Assembly: GCF_002294995.1 (NCBI RefSeq)
Contig: NZ_NSGF01000001.1
Location: 620,001 to 684,000 of the forward strand
Length of the DNA stretch: 64,000 nucleotides
DNA from: Mesorhizobium sp. WSM3860
Lineage (GTDB): Bacteria > Pseudomonadota > Alphaproteobacteria > Rhizobiales > Rhizobiaceae
Direction: 5' to 3'
The translations under genes were made by a program, and so were the position numbers. How positions within the stretch are numbered: position 1 is the first letter of the stretch; every line of letters begins with the position of its first letter. This document shows, one piece after another, positions 42,767-51,870 of this stretch. Below the pieces are notes generated by a model that was given only the letters and a program-made list of their open reading frames with translations, did no database searches and had not been told where the DNA came from.

Positions 42767-43090
42767 TTGGCTTCACCTGATCTTCCCGCATCAATCAAGT
42801 TAAGATTGATTAAGGCCCGACGGCTGAAGAATCGATTAGTGGGCCTGCAACCGAAGCGTGTGTCTCAGGTTGTAGGGACGGATAAGGTTTGGCCGGCTGT
42901 CGCACGCCACGGTCCGAGTTACTCAAATCCTAAGCCGGCAAGCAATTTGCCGGCCCGGGATTGATGCACGTTGCTTTAGGATCAGATGATGTTCATCGAC
43001 CCATAACAAAATCGTTGTCCGATTGTCATGCGCAACACATACTGCTTCTGCGGAAGCCCCCCTTTCGCCAATCACAACGGGAGATGAAAC
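42767..43090. other. 324-base intergenic region between MHYT and ugpB genes
   Basis: Contains both divergent promoters. Close to the MHYT start is a near-perfect 21-base palindrome, ATCAATC-N7-GATTGAT at 42790-42810. A stem-loop with perfect eight-base stem (GCCGGCAA/TTGCCGGC) lies at 42934-42954 with no T-tract. The ugpB ribosome site is a clear GGGAGATGAAAC at 43079-43090. I do not see a convincing Pho box. Confidence 0.55.
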
Positions 43091-44401
43091 ATGAAGCTCT
43101 TCGGCTTCGCGGCGGGTGTTGCCGCTACCTTGACCCTGCTTTCCACCACGTCCGCTTTCGCTGTCACGCAGATCAGCTGGTGGCATGCGATGACGGGCGC
43201 CAATGCGGAGGTCGTCGACAAGATATCGAAGGACTTCAACGCCAGCCAGAGCGACTATCAGATCGTTCCGGTCTTCAAGGGCACCTATCCCGAGACGCTG
43301 AATGCAGGCATCGCCGCGTTCCGTGCCGGCCAGGCGCCGGACATCCTCCAGGTGTTCGACGTCGGCACCGGCGTCATGATGGCGGCCGAGAGCGCGATCA
43401 AACCCGTCGCCGAAGTTTTGACGGGCGCCGGAATGACCTTCGAGAAGAGCCAGTATCTGCCCGGCATAGTCGGCTATTATTCGAAGCCGGACGGCACGAT
43501 GTTGTCTTTCCCTTACAATTCCTCCTCGCCGATCCTCTATTACAACAAGGACATCTTCCAGAAGGCCGGCCTCGACGTGAACAACCCGCCCAAGACCTGG
43601 AACGAGGTCTGGGAAGCGGCAAAGAAGATCAAGGCGAGCGGCGCGGCCCCTTGCGGCTACACCTCGACCTGGCTGACCTGGATCCATCTGGAGAATTTTG
43701 CCGCCTGGAACAATGTTTCCTGGGCGACCCAGCAGAACGGACTGGCCGGCGGCGACGTCGAGCTCAAGATCAACGCGCCGATTTTCGTCAACCATTTTCA
43801 GGCGCTGGCTGACCTCGCCAAGGACGGCACTTTCAAATATGGCGGGCGCACCTCCGAGGCCAAGCAGATCTTCCTCGCCGGGGAATGCGGCATCTTTACC
43901 GAGTCGTCGGGCGGGCTCGGCGATATCGTCAAGTCGGGCATGAACTACGGCATCGGCCAACTGCCGTATGACAGCGATGCCAAGGGTGCGCCGCAGAACA
44001 CGACGCCCGGCGGCGCAAGCCTCTGGGTTTTCAGCGGCAAATCCGATGCGGAGTACAAGGGCGTCGCGGCCTTCTTCGCCTATCTCTCCAAGACCGAGGT
44101 GCAGGAATATCTGCACCAGAAGTCGGGCTACCTGCCGGTGACGCTGGCCGCCTATGAGGCGACCAAAAAGTCCGGCTTCTACGACAAGAACCCGGGCCGC
44201 GAGACACCGATCCTGCAGATGACCGGCAAGGCGCCGACCGAAAATTCGAAGGGTGTGCGCCTGCCCAATCTGCCGCAGGTGCGCGATATCCAGAACGAGG
44301 AGTTCGAGAAGATGCTGGCCGGCCAGGAAACGGCCCAGCAGGCGCTCGACAATGCCGTCTCGCGCGGCAACGCGGCGATCAAGGACGCGTTGGGCAACTA
44401 G
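43091..44401 (+). CDS. ugpB: sn-Glycerol-3-phosphate ABC transporter, binding protein
   Basis: A 436-residue periplasmic protein with a signal peptide cleaved near SAFA|VTQ (about residue 24). The first motifs (ISWWHAMTGANAEVVDKISKDFN near 28-50, then RAGQAPDILQVFDVG) are characteristic of UgpB rather than of other sugar-binding proteins, and GGLGDIVKSG and SLWVFSGKSDAEYKG in the second half also match. It takes up glycerol-3-phosphate or glycerophosphodiesters as phosphate and carbon source. It opens the ugpBAEC operon; ugpA follows after 49 bases containing a strong hairpin, which probably keeps binding-protein mRNA more stable than the rest. Confidence 0.95.
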   Translation: MKLFGFAAGVAATLTLLSTTSAFAVTQISWWHAMTGANAEVVDKISKDFNASQSDYQIVPVFKGTYPETLNAGIAAFRAGQAPDILQVFDVGTGVMMAAESAIKPVAEVLTGAGMTFEKSQYLPGIVGYYSKPDGTMLSFPYNSSSPILYYNKDIFQKAGLDVNNPPKTWNEVWEAAKKIKASGAAPCGYTSTWLTWIHLENFAAWNNVSWATQQNGLAGGDVELKINAPIFVNHFQALADLAKDGTFKYGGRTSEAKQIFLAGECGIFTESSGGLGDIVKSGMNYGIGQLPYDSDAKGAPQNTTPGGASLWVFSGKSDAEYKGVAAFFAYLSKTEVQEYLHQKSGYLPVTLAAYEATKKSGFYDKNPGRETPILQMTGKAPTENSKGVRLPNLPQVRDIQNEEFEKMLAGQETAQQALDNAVSRGNAAIKDALGN

Positions 44402-44421
44402 ACCTGGCCGAGGATGAAACG

Positions 44422-44447
44422 TCGCCCGCGCGGACCCGCGCGGGCGA
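44422..44447 (+). other. Perfect 11-pair hairpin between ugpB and ugpA
   Basis: TCGCCCGCGCG pairs with CGCGCGGGCGA around a GACC tetraloop, three bases before the likely TTG start of ugpA. No T-run follows. It is typical of intercistronic hairpins that stabilise the upstream mRNA and reduce downstream translation in binding-protein-dependent transporter operons. Confidence 0.75.
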
Positions 44448-44450
44448 TCC

Positions 44451-45356
44451 TTGCTTGACGAGGAAACCAAGCTGACCCCGCGCGTCGTTTTCCCCAACAA
44501 AGTCCTGCCTTACCTGCTTGTGGCGCCGCAACTCGCCATAACACTGGTTTTCTTCTACTGGCCGGCCGGGCAGGCGCTCTACCAGTCGATGCTGAGGCAG
44601 GATCCATTCGGGCTGAAGAGCAAGTTCGTCTGGTTTGCCAATTTCCGCAAAGTGCTTGCCGACCCGGCCTATCTCAACTCGATCAAGGTAACGGTGGCAT
44701 TTTCGCTTGCCACCGCAATCGTGGCGATGGCCGTGGCGTTGCTGCTTGCCGTAATGGCGGAAAAAGTGGTGCGCGGCAAAGCGCTCTACCGCACGCTGAT
44801 GATCTGGCCCTATGCGGTGGCGCCGGCGATCGCCGGCATGTTGTGGCTGTTCCTGTTCAACCCGTCGATCGGCTCGCTATCCTACGTGCTGAGAAGTCTC
44901 GGCATAGCCTGGGACCCGTTGCTCAACGGCAGTCACGCCATGATCCTTCTGGTTTCCGCCGCCGCATGGAAGCAGATCAGCTACAATTTCCTGTTCTTCG
45001 TCGCCGGCCTGCAGGCGGTGCCGAAGACCCTGATAGAGGCGGCGGCGATCGACGGCGCTCGCGAGACCAAGCGTTTCTGGACCATCATCTTCCCGCTGCT
45101 CGCGCCGACGACCTTCTTCCTGCTGGTCGTCAACACGGTCTATGCCCTGTTCGACACGTTCGGCATCGTCCATGCCGTCACCGGCGGCGGACCGGGCAAG
45201 ACCACCGAGACGTTGGTCTACAAGGTCTACAATGACGGCTTCGTCAACCTGATCCTCGGGGACTCGGCGGCGCAGTCGGTGATCCTGATGGTCATCGTCA
45301 TCGCGCTCACCGCCATCCAGTTCCGCTATGTGGAACGCAAGGTTCACTACGGCTGA
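44451..45356 (+). CDS. ugpA: Glycerol-3-phosphate ABC transporter permease UgpA
   Basis: A 301-residue inner-membrane permease with six membrane segments. The N-terminal [29 protein letters not shown] (about 10-38) is the UgpA start, and [24 protein letters not shown] (about 197-220) is the EAA loop that docks the ATPase. There is no ATG near the conserved start, so I use TTG 44451; the strong hairpin just upstream may slow its translation. It partners UgpE in the channel and is followed by ugpE after eight bases. Confidence 0.93.
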   Translation: MLDEETKLTPRVVFPNKVLPYLLVAPQLAITLVFFYWPAGQALYQSMLRQDPFGLKSKFVWFANFRKVLADPAYLNSIKVTVAFSLATAIVAMAVALLLAVMAEKVVRGKALYRTLMIWPYAVAPAIAGMLWLFLFNPSIGSLSYVLRSLGIAWDPLLNGSHAMILLVSAAAWKQISYNFLFFVAGLQAVPKTLIEAAAIDGARETKRFWTIIFPLLAPTTFFLLVVNTVYALFDTFGIVHAVTGGGPGKTTETLVYKVYNDGFVNLILGDSAAQSVILMVIVIALTAIQFRYVERKVHYG

Positions 45357-45364
45357 GGCAAGCG

Positions 45365-46213
45365 ATGATCGGCCAGTCTCCGTTGCGTATCCTGATCGCC
45401 CATGCCGCGCTCATCCTCGGCATTCTGATCGTTGCATTTCCGATCTACTACACGTTCGTGGCCTCGACGCAGACGCTGCAGACGATCCTGAAGCCGCCCT
45501 TGCCGCTGCTGCCCGGCGACCAGTTCTGGAACAATTACAGCGAGGCCCTGTTCGGCGGTGTCGGGCGCATCGGCGGCGTCAGCGTCGGCAGGCTGCTTCT
45601 CAACACGACGGTCATGGCGCTCGGCGTCGCGGTCGGGAAGATCTTCATATCGATCCTGTCGGCCTATGCCATCGTGTTCTTTCGTTTTCCTCTGCGCATG
45701 ACCTTCTTCTGGCTGATCTTCATCACCCTGATGCTGCCCGTCGAGGTCCGCATCCTGCCGACCTACAAGGTGATGGTCGACCTCGGCATGATCGACACCT
45801 ATGCCGGTCTGATCGTCCCGCTGATCGCCTCGGCCACGGCCACGCTGTTGTTCAGGCAGTTCTTCATGACAATCCCGGGCGAGCTCGTCGAGGCGGCGCG
45901 CGTCGATGGCGCCGGGCCGTGGCGCTTCTTCTTCGACATCCTCCTGCCGCTGTCGCGCACCAACATCGCTGCGCTGTTCGTCATCCTCTTCATCTATGGC
46001 TGGACGCAATATCTGTGGCCGCTGCTGGTCACCAACAGCAACGACATGAACACCATCGTCATCGCACTGAAAAAGATGGTTTCCTTCGCTGATGCCGATA
46101 CCCAGTGGCACCTTGTGATGGTCACCGCGATGCTGGCCATCGTGCCGCCGATCCTTGTCGTGGTGCTGATGCAGCGCTGGTTCGTGCGCGGCCTGGTCGA
46201 ATCCGAGAAGTGA
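45365..46213 (+). CDS. ugpE: Glycerol-3-phosphate ABC transporter permease UgpE
   Basis: A 282-residue permease with six membrane segments; the second half holds the EAA motif ELVEAARVDGAGPWRFFFDILLPLSRTNIAALFV (about 177-210). The N-terminal ILIVAFPIYYTFVASTQTLQTILKPPLPLLPGD matches UgpE. It is the second channel half and begins eight bases after ugpA, with ugpC six bases after its own stop, so the operon is tightly coupled. No oddities are visible. Confidence 0.94.
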   Translation: MIGQSPLRILIAHAALILGILIVAFPIYYTFVASTQTLQTILKPPLPLLPGDQFWNNYSEALFGGVGRIGGVSVGRLLLNTTVMALGVAVGKIFISILSAYAIVFFRFPLRMTFFWLIFITLMLPVEVRILPTYKVMVDLGMIDTYAGLIVPLIASATATLLFRQFFMTIPGELVEAARVDGAGPWRFFFDILLPLSRTNIAALFVILFIYGWTQYLWPLLVTNSNDMNTIVIALKKMVSFADADTQWHLVMVTAMLAIVPPILVVVLMQRWFVRGLVESEK

Positions 46214-46219
46214 GCAGCG

Positions 46220-47302
46220 ATGGCGACGGTTGATCTCAATGATGTGAGGAAGGTCTATGCCGGCGGCGTCGAGGCCGTGAAAGGCGTGTCCATCGCCATT
46301 CCGGACAAGCAGCTTTGCGTGCTGGTCGGTCCCTCCGGATGCGGCAAATCGACGTTGCTCAGGATGATCGCCGGACTGGAGACCATCTCGTCCGGAACGA
46401 TTGCGATCGACGGCAAGATCGTCAATGCCATCGGTCCGACCGAACGCGACATCGCCATGGTCTTCCAGAATTACGCGCTCTACCCGCATATGAAAGTCTA
46501 CGACAACATGGCCTATGGCCTGCGCAATCGCGGCACGCCGAAAGCCGAGATCGACAGCAGAGTGCGTTCGACCGCCAAGGTGCTGGAATTGTCGGGACTG
46601 CTCGACCGGCGCCCACGCGAGCTTTCCGGCGGCCAGCGACAGCGCGTCGCCATGGGCCGGGCCATCGTGCGCAATCCGAAAGTCTTCCTGTTCGACGAAC
46701 CGCTCTCCAATCTCGACGCCAAGCTGCGCGGCCAGATGCGGGTCGAGATCAAGAGCCTGCAGCGCAGGCTCGGAGTGACTTCGGTCTATGTGACCCACGA
46801 CCAGCTCGAGGCGATGACGCTAGCCGACATGCTTGTCGTCATGAATGCCGGGCTGGTCGAGCAGACCGGCGCTCCCCTAGACATCTATGAGAAGCCGGCC
46901 TCGACATTCGTCGCGTCCTTCATTGGCGCGCCGCCGATGAACCTGCTCTCACTGAGCACAGGGAGCTCTGCAACTGAGCTGGAAAGAAAGTTGCTTGGGC
47001 TTGCCCCGCCCGGCGGGCGGGCCGCGACGCTGGGCTTCAGGCCGGAGGACGCCGAACTCGTCGCCGATGCCGAGGACCGATCCGGGGCGCTGATGCTGCC
47101 CGCAACGGTCGAGGCCGTGGAGCCGGTCGGCGCGGAAAGCTTCCTGCACTGCTCGGCTGCCGGCAATAGGATCGTGATACGGGTTGGCGGCCGCACGACG
47201 GCAAAGCCCGGCGACAAGTTGCGCATCACCGCCACAGCCGAGAAGCTGCACTGGTTCGATCAGGGCGGCAGGCGCCTCGACAGCGCAAGCCCCTCCTTTT
47301 GA
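46220..47302 (+). CDS. ugpC: Glycerol-3-phosphate ABC transporter ATPase UgpC
   Basis: A 360-residue MalK-type ATPase. Walker A is [14 protein letters not shown] (about 37-50), the Q-loop [11 protein letters not shown] near 82, signature [15 protein letters not shown] (about 135-149), Walker [17 protein letters not shown] near 156 and H-loop [11 protein letters not shown] near 190. The C-terminal TOBE-like domain (GFRPEDAEL) is a usual regulatory part. It ends the ugpBAEC operon and is convergent with fbpC, seven bases away. Confidence 0.94.
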   Translation: MATVDLNDVRKVYAGGVEAVKGVSIAIPDKQLCVLVGPSGCGKSTLLRMIAGLETISSGTIAIDGKIVNAIGPTERDIAMVFQNYALYPHMKVYDNMAYGLRNRGTPKAEIDSRVRSTAKVLELSGLLDRRPRELSGGQRQRVAMGRAIVRNPKVFLFDEPLSNLDAKLRGQMRVEIKSLQRRLGVTSVYVTHDQLEAMTLADMLVVMNAGLVEQTGAPLDIYEKPASTFVASFIGAPPMNLLSLSTGSSATELERKLLGLAPPGGRAATLGFRPEDAELVADAEDRSGALMLPATVEAVEPVGAESFLHCSAAGNRIVIRVGGRTTAKPGDKLRITATAEKLHWFDQGGRRLDSASPSF

Positions 47303-47309
47303 CCCAGCT

Positions 47310-48392
47310 TCAGGCAAACACATGCGCCTTGCCGGTCACGGTAAGGCGCACGATCTCGCCGACCTCCGGCACGTCCATGCCGGTCTTGCGCAGGACGAGC
47401 GGTGTGTTGCCGATTGCGGCCGCATCCGGCGGATCCGGGCTATTGAGCAGCCGCACCGCGATGGTGCAGACCGAGCCGGCGAATTCGGAGTCCGTCACCT
47501 CGCCGAACAGCATGTCCGGCGTCCCCGACATGCCTTCGCGGGAGGTTCGTTTAAGCACCACCTGCTCGGGTCTGAGCATGATACGGGCGACGTCGCGCCG
47601 CTCGGCGGTGTCGACGGCGATGCGGCCGAGTGGCGATATGGCAAAGCCGTCGGCGATCTTGGCCGGCACGATGATGGCGTCGCCGAGGAACTCGGCAACC
47701 ATCCTGTCCCTGGGCTGGAAATAGAGCTCGCGCGGCGTGCCGACTTGCGAGAACAGGCCGTCGCGCATGACGGCCACCTGGCCGGCGAAGGACAGCGCCT
47801 CGGCCTGATCATGGGTGACCAGGATGGTGGTGATGCCCGCATCCTCCAGAAGCTCGGCCACAGCCTTGCGCATCGAGGCCCGCAGACCGGTGTCGAGCGC
47901 CGAGAACGGCTCGTCGAGCAGCATCAGCCGGGGTTTCATCGCCATGGCGCGCGCAAGCGCGACACGCTGCTGCTGGCCGCCGGAAAGCTCGTGCGGACGG
48001 CGCTTCAGGATCGCCTTGTCCAGCCCGACGATATAGGCGAGCTCGACGATGTGCTCGGCGCGCTTCTCGGCGCTGCGGGGCATGCCGAAGCCGATATTGT
48101 CGGCGATGGTGAGATGCGGGAAGAGGGCGCCGTCCTGCGCCACCACGCCGATGCCGCGGCGATGCGCCGGAACCGCCGCCCCGCCATTGGCGAGCAGCTT
48201 GCCGTCGAGCGCGATGCGGCCGCGGTCTGGCGCCTCGAAGCCGGCGATCAGCCTCAGCAAGGTGGTCTTGCCGCAGCCGGAGGGTCCGACGATTGCGGTG
48301 CGGCTGCCGCTTTCGACGGTGAGGTCGACGCCGGCAAGTGCTGCCACCGGGCCATAATGTTTCGCTACGTCGCGGAGTTCGAGGAAGCTCAT
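47310..48392 (-). CDS. fbpC: Ferric iron ABC transporter ATPase (FbpC type)
   Basis: A 360-residue ATPase of the Fe3+/CUT1-like group. Walker [12 protein letters not shown] (about 36-46), signature [15 protein letters not shown] (about 136-150), Walker [13 protein letters not shown] (about 156-167) and H-loop THDQAEA are complete. A C-terminal regulatory domain of about 120 residues, with [10 protein letters not shown], is typical of FbpC and PotA. It overlaps fbpB by four bases (ATGA), so it is coupled to the permease. Iron specificity rests on the binding protein upstream rather than on this sequence. Confidence 0.9.
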   Translation of the reverse strand: MSFLELRDVAKHYGPVAALAGVDLTVESGSRTAIVGPSGCGKTTLLRLIAGFEAPDRGRIALDGKLLANGGAAVPAHRRGIGVVAQDGALFPHLTIADNIGFGMPRSAEKRAEHIVELAYIVGLDKAILKRRPHELSGGQQQRVALARAMAMKPRLMLLDEPFSALDTGLRASMRKAVAELLEDAGITTILVTHDQAEALSFAGQVAVMRDGLFSQVGTPRELYFQPRDRMVAEFLGDAIIVPAKIADGFAISPLGRIAVDTAERRDVARIMLRPEQVVLKRTSREGMSGTPDMLFGEVTDSEFAGSVCTIAVRLLNSPDPPDAAAIGNTPLVLRKTGMDVPEVGEIVRLTVTGKAHVFA

Positions 48393-49960
48393 CGGCCGGC
48401 CATCCGCTTCGACTGGACGTAGAGCACCCAGGTCATCGGCAGCGACATCGCCACCATGATCAAGGCGTAAGGGGCGGCCGAGGCGTAGTCGATCTCGCCG
48501 CTGTAGGACCAGAACGCCATCGCCAGCGTGCGGGTGCCGTTCGGCGCCAGCATCTGGGTCGCGGTCAGTTCATTGGTGATGCCGAGCGCCACCATCGCCA
48601 TGCCGGCCGCCGCACCCGGCGCCGACAGCCGGATCGTGGTCGACCATAGCGCCCTGAGCGGCGGACGGCCGAGGCTCGAGGCCGCGCGCTCGAGTTCCAC
48701 CGGCGCCTGGGCGATCGAGGCGCGCAGGCTGACCAGCGCGCGCGGCAGGAACATCAGCGCATAGCCGAAGAGGATGGTGAAGAGCGTCTGATAGAGCGGC
48801 AAGGCGATGCGTACGGTGATGGTCACCAGCGCCAGCGCGACGACCACACCCGGCAGCGAGCCGACGATGTAGTTGCAGCTCTCGAGCAGGCGCTGCAAAC
48901 GGCCCGGCGCACGGATCGAGATCCAGGCCATCGGCATCGCGGCGACCGTGGCAAGCAGCGCACCGGCGACGGCGAGGACCAGCGTCTGGCCGAGCGCCAG
49001 GCTGATCTCGTCCCAACGCCAGACGTCCGCGCCACCGGCAAGCAGCCAGCGGCCGACGGTCACAAAGGGCACGCCGAGCGTGAGCAGCGCAGTGCCGGCG
49101 GGCAGCAGCAGGCAAGGCAGCGTGGCGCGGCCGAGTCGGGCGCGCTGCTGCTGGCGCGCCGCACCTGAACCGACGCGCGCGTAACGCTCCTCGCCGCGCA
49201 CGATCACCTCCAGGCCAAGCAGCACGAAGCAGCAGGCGACCAGCACGGCGGCAAGCATGTTCGCCGCCGGGCCGTTGAACGTCGACTGGAACTGGTCGAC
49301 GATCGCGGTGGTGAAGGTGTCGAAGCGGATGAAGACATAAAGTCCGTATTCGGCAAGCAGGTGCAGGCCAACCAAAAGCGAACCGCCGCAGATGGCCAGC
49401 CTCAACTGCGGCAGCACGACACGCGCGAAGACGCGCCAGGGCCCGAGGCCAAGCGCTGCGGCGGCATCTTCCAGCGCCGGGTCGAGCCGGCGCAGCGCCG
49501 CTGCGATCGGCAGATAGAGGAACGGGAAATAGGCGATAACGGAGACGAGCACGCCGGCCCAGAGCCCGTGCAGGCCGGGGATCAGGCTGATCCAGGCGTA
49601 ACTGTGGACGAAGGCGGGAATTGCCAAGGGCGCCACCGACAGCCACGACCACCAACGGTTGCCGGGCACGTCGCTGCGCTCGGTCAGCCAGGCAAGCGCC
49701 ACCGACAGCAAGATGGCGATCGGGACGGCGAGGAGGACAAGCAGGATAGTGTTGACCAGCAGCTCGCCGACGCGAGGCCGAAAGGTCAGCGCTACCACAG
49801 TGTCCCATCCCGTCTGGATGCCCACCCAGACGATGAAGGCAAGCGGTAGGAGAGCGATCAGCGAGACCATGGCGGCCGCAAGCGTAATCCACGACGTGGA
49901 CCGCCGGCTCTGCCTTGCGGCAGCCGGCGGCCCTGAATGCGTGAGGTCGATCGCGGACAT
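48389..49960 (-). CDS. fbpB: Ferric iron ABC transporter permease (FbpB type)
   Basis: A 523-residue permease with about 12 membrane segments, a duplicated module as in FbpB. EAA-like loops lie near 195-215 ([23 protein letters not shown]) and 440-460 ([26 protein letters not shown]). The N-terminus has a cytoplasmic leader of about 25 residues. It moves Fe3+ delivered by the periplasmic protein. Downstream is fbpC (four-base overlap); upstream, the fbpA gene is separated by 160 bases and a terminator, which probably raises fbpA relative to fbpBC. Confidence 0.9.
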   Translation of the reverse strand: MSAIDLTHSGPPAAARQSRRSTSWITLAAAMVSLIALLPLAFIVWVGIQTGWDTVVALTFRPRVGELLVNTILLVLLAVPIAILLSVALAWLTERSDVPGNRWWSWLSVAPLAIPAFVHSYAWISLIPGLHGLWAGVLVSVIAYFPFLYLPIAAALRRLDPALEDAAAALGLGPWRVFARVVLPQLRLAICGGSLLVGLHLLAEYGLYVFIRFDTFTTAIVDQFQSTFNGPAANMLAAVLVACCFVLLGLEVIVRGEERYARVGSGAARQQQRARLGRATLPCLLLPAGTALLTLGVPFVTVGRWLLAGGADVWRWDEISLALGQTLVLAVAGALLATVAAMPMAWISIRAPGRLQRLLESCNYIVGSLPGVVVALALVTITVRIALPLYQTLFTILFGYALMFLPRALVSLRASIAQAPVELERAASSLGRPPLRALWSTTIRLSAPGAAAGMAMVALGITNELTATQMLAPNGTRTLAMAFWSYSGEIDYASAAPYALIMVAMSLPMTWVLYVQSKRMAGR

Positions 49961-50047
49961 CAGCCGGAATGCACCGCCAGGAGGCGATCTGATGAACCGC
50001 GAATGCGGTCGGAAACGCAGATGATCGTCATAGACGAGGCCATCTCC

Positions 50048-50089
50048 AAAACAAAAGCGCTCCCGCGGAAAGCGAATTCCGGCGGGAGC
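50048..50089 (-). terminator. Intrinsic terminator between fbpA and fbpB
   Basis: On the minus strand GCTCCCGCCGGAATTCGC and TTTCCGCGGGAGC form a 12-pair stem with one bulge, followed after two bases by TTTTGTTTT. It lies about 30 bases after the fbpA stop codon, so it should end most fbpA transcripts and let a fraction read through to fbpB and fbpC. Confidence 0.8.
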
Positions 50090-50120
50090 ACGGTCGGTGT
50101 CCTTTTAGGACGAACGCGGA

Positions 50121-51128
50121 CTAAAGCAAGCCGGCTTGCGTCATCAGTTCGATGACCTTCTTCGAGTTCAGGTGCGTCGGATCGATCTTGGGTGCCTGCA
50201 AATCGGCCAGCGGCACGAGCTTCGGGTTCGACATGGCATCCTTGCCGACGGCATATTCATAAGAGGTCCCGGTTTTCAAAACCTCCTGGCCGCCCTTGCC
50301 GGTGACCCACTTCAAGAAGGCCTGGGCTTCCTTCGGATGCTTGCTCGAGGCCAGCACGCCGCCGCCAGAGATCGACACGAACGCGCCGGGGTCCTGATTC
50401 TTGAAATAGTGCAGGCCGACATTCTTGCTGTTCTCGCCGGTCTTCGCCTGATCGCTGAAAAAGTAGTAGTGGTAGATCACGCCGCCATCGATCTCCCCGG
50501 CATTGACCGCCTTCATCACCGTATTGTTGCCCTTGTACGCGGTGAAGTTCTCTTTCATGGCCTTCAGCCAGCCGGAAGTCGCGGCTTCACCCTTGAGCTC
50601 GAGCATCGCACTGACGATGGCCTGGAAATCGGCGCCGGACGGCGAGGCGGCCCAACGGCCCTTCCAGCTCGGATCGGCAAGGTCGAGCAGCGACTTGGGC
50701 AGTTGGTCTTCCTTGAGCTTGTCCTTGTTGTAGGCAAGGACGGTGCTGCGCGCCGCGACGCCCACCCATTTGCCGCTCGAAGGCTGGTATTCCTGCGGAA
50801 CCTGGGCGAGGGTGTCGGCACCCACCGGCGCGAACAGGCCGGCCGCCTCGACCAGCGCCATCGCCGGCGAATTCTCTGTCAGGAACACGTCGGCCGGCGA
50901 GGCAGCACCCTCGGCGACGATCTGGTTGGAGAAATCGCTGTCGCCGCCGTTGCGCAGCGTCACCTTGATGCCGGTTTCCTTGGTGAAGCCCTTCGCCCAT
51001 TCCTTGGCCAGGCTTTCATGCTGGGCGTTGTAGACGATGATGCCTGCATCCTCCGCCATGGCCGGTCCGGCGATCAGGCCGAGCGCCAGCGCGGCGGCGC
51101 CGGCAAGAGTGGAAAAGGCAGTTTTCAT
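50121..51128 (-). CDS. fbpA: Ferric iron-binding periplasmic protein (FbpA type)
   Basis: A 335-residue transferrin-like periplasmic protein with a signal peptide ending AMA|EDAG (about residue 25). IIVYNAQHESLAKEWAKGFTKETGIKV (about 29-55) is the family start, and the adjacent tyrosines in GGVIYHYYFFSDQA (about 218-231) correspond to the iron-binding tyrosine pair. It delivers Fe3+ to FbpBC. ATG 51128 has GAGGA eight bases upstream, better than ATG 51134. The promoter region carries a TGA-N9-TCA box that fits a RirA iron-responsive operator, consistent with induction by iron shortage. Confidence 0.93.
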   Translation of the reverse strand: MKTAFSTLAGAAALALGLIAGPAMAEDAGIIVYNAQHESLAKEWAKGFTKETGIKVTLRNGGDSDFSNQIVAEGAASPADVFLTENSPAMALVEAAGLFAPVGADTLAQVPQEYQPSSGKWVGVAARSTVLAYNKDKLKEDQLPKSLLDLADPSWKGRWAASPSGADFQAIVSAMLELKGEAATSGWLKAMKENFTAYKGNNTVMKAVNAGEIDGGVIYHYYFFSDQAKTGENSKNVGLHYFKNQDPGAFVSISGGGVLASSKHPKEAQAFLKWVTGKGGQEVLKTGTSYEYAVGKDAMSNPKLVPLADLQAPKIDPTHLNSKKVIELMTQAGLL

Positions 51129-51186
51129 GGGCATCGTCCTCAAATCTGGAGACAGGGGTTCAGGCTCAGACGCACCTATCAATACC

Positions 51187-51201
51187 TGATTGGGATAGTC
51201 A
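51187..51201. promoter_or_regulatory. Candidate RirA iron-responsive operator (TGA-N9-TCA)
   Basis: TGATTGGGATAGTCA matches the IRO-box consensus TGA-N9-TCA reported for the rhizobial iron repressor RirA. It is 59 bases upstream of the fbpA ATG. The pattern is short and could occur by chance about once in four kilobases, but its place before an iron-uptake gene supports it. Confidence 0.62.
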
Positions 51202-51288
51202 ACATTCCGACCTGCTTCAATCGGTCGCCGTGCCGCAAACTTTCGTGATTTTCCGGTACTTTGGCTTGGACATTATTTCGCCGGCCCC

Positions 51289-51314
51289 GTAACAAACCAG
51301 GGCCGAGACGCGAA
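51289..51314 (+). promoter_or_regulatory. ECF-type promoter before sigF (GTAAC...CGAA)
   Basis: GTAACA, 16 bases, then CGAA. This resembles the -35/-10 pair GTAACC-N16-CGAA reported for SigF-dependent promoters in Caulobacter. It sits 19 bases before the sigF GTG, giving a very short 5' leader, and fits an autoregulated ECF sigma operon. Confidence 0.68.
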
Positions 51315-51332
51315 CATCGGGGGTAAACTCTT

Positions 51333-51869
51333 GTGACCGGCAAGGACGAGGCCGAGCTCTCCCGGCTGCTCAGGGCCGCGATCGCGGGAGACGAAAGGGC
51401 TTACGCCGACTTTCTTCACCGGATAGCCGCTCTCGTTCGCGGCTTCGTCCGGCGCAAGATCGTTCAGGGCGGGGTCGACCCCGAGGATGTCGTGCAGGAA
51501 ACCTTGCTGGCCATTCACGTCAAACGGCACACGTGGCGAGAAGACGCGCCGGTGCTGCCATGGGTCTATGCGATCGCCCGCTTCAAGCTGATCGATGCAT
51601 TCCGCCGGCGCGGCCGTCGCATCGAGGTCGAGCTCGACGAGATCGCCGAGACTTTCGCCGAGCCGGAAGCGGAGACGGTGAGCGAGCGCGACATAAACCG
51701 GGCTCTAGACGGCCTGCCGCCTTCGCAGCGCTCCGTGGTTTCCTCGATCTCGGTCGACGGCCATTCGATCGGCGAAACGGCGGTCAAGCTCGGCATCAGC
51801 GAGACGGCGGTGCGCGTGTCGCTGCATCGCGGTCTTGCCGCGATCGCCAAAAGGTTCGGACGACAGTGA
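51333..51869 (+). CDS. sigF: ECF RNA polymerase sigma factor (SigF-like)
   Basis: A 178-residue sigma-70 family protein of the ECF group. Region 2 is LHRIAALVRGFVRRKI..PEDVVQETLLAIHVKRHTW (about 30-68) and region 4 is LDGLPPSQRSVVSSISVDGHSIGETAVKLGISETAVRVSLHRGL (about 126-169). It lacks any N-terminal extension. The next gene, two bases away, encodes a NrsF-type membrane anti-sigma factor, so this is the alphaproteobacterial SigF-NrsF module, known in Caulobacter to respond to heavy metals. The GTG start follows a GGGGG-rich ribosome site and the matching promoter. The stimulus here is not known. Confidence 0.9.
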   Translation: MTGKDEAELSRLLRAAIAGDERAYADFLHRIAALVRGFVRRKIVQGGVDPEDVVQETLLAIHVKRHTWREDAPVLPWVYAIARFKLIDAFRRRGRRIEVELDEIAETFAEPEAETVSERDINRALDGLPPSQRSVVSSISVDGHSIGETAVKLGISETAVRVSLHRGLAAIAKRFGRQ

Positions 51870-51870
51870 C

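Noticed and set aside
42800..42813. TTAA-N6-TTAA resembling a CtrA box before the MHYT gene
   Set aside because: The spacer is six bases, not seven, so it does not meet the consensus.
43015..43027. Pho-box-like pair of TTGTC repeats before ugpB
   Set aside because: The repeats are eight bases apart, whereas PhoB sites need about 11. The match is too weak, although ugp operons are often phosphate-regulated.
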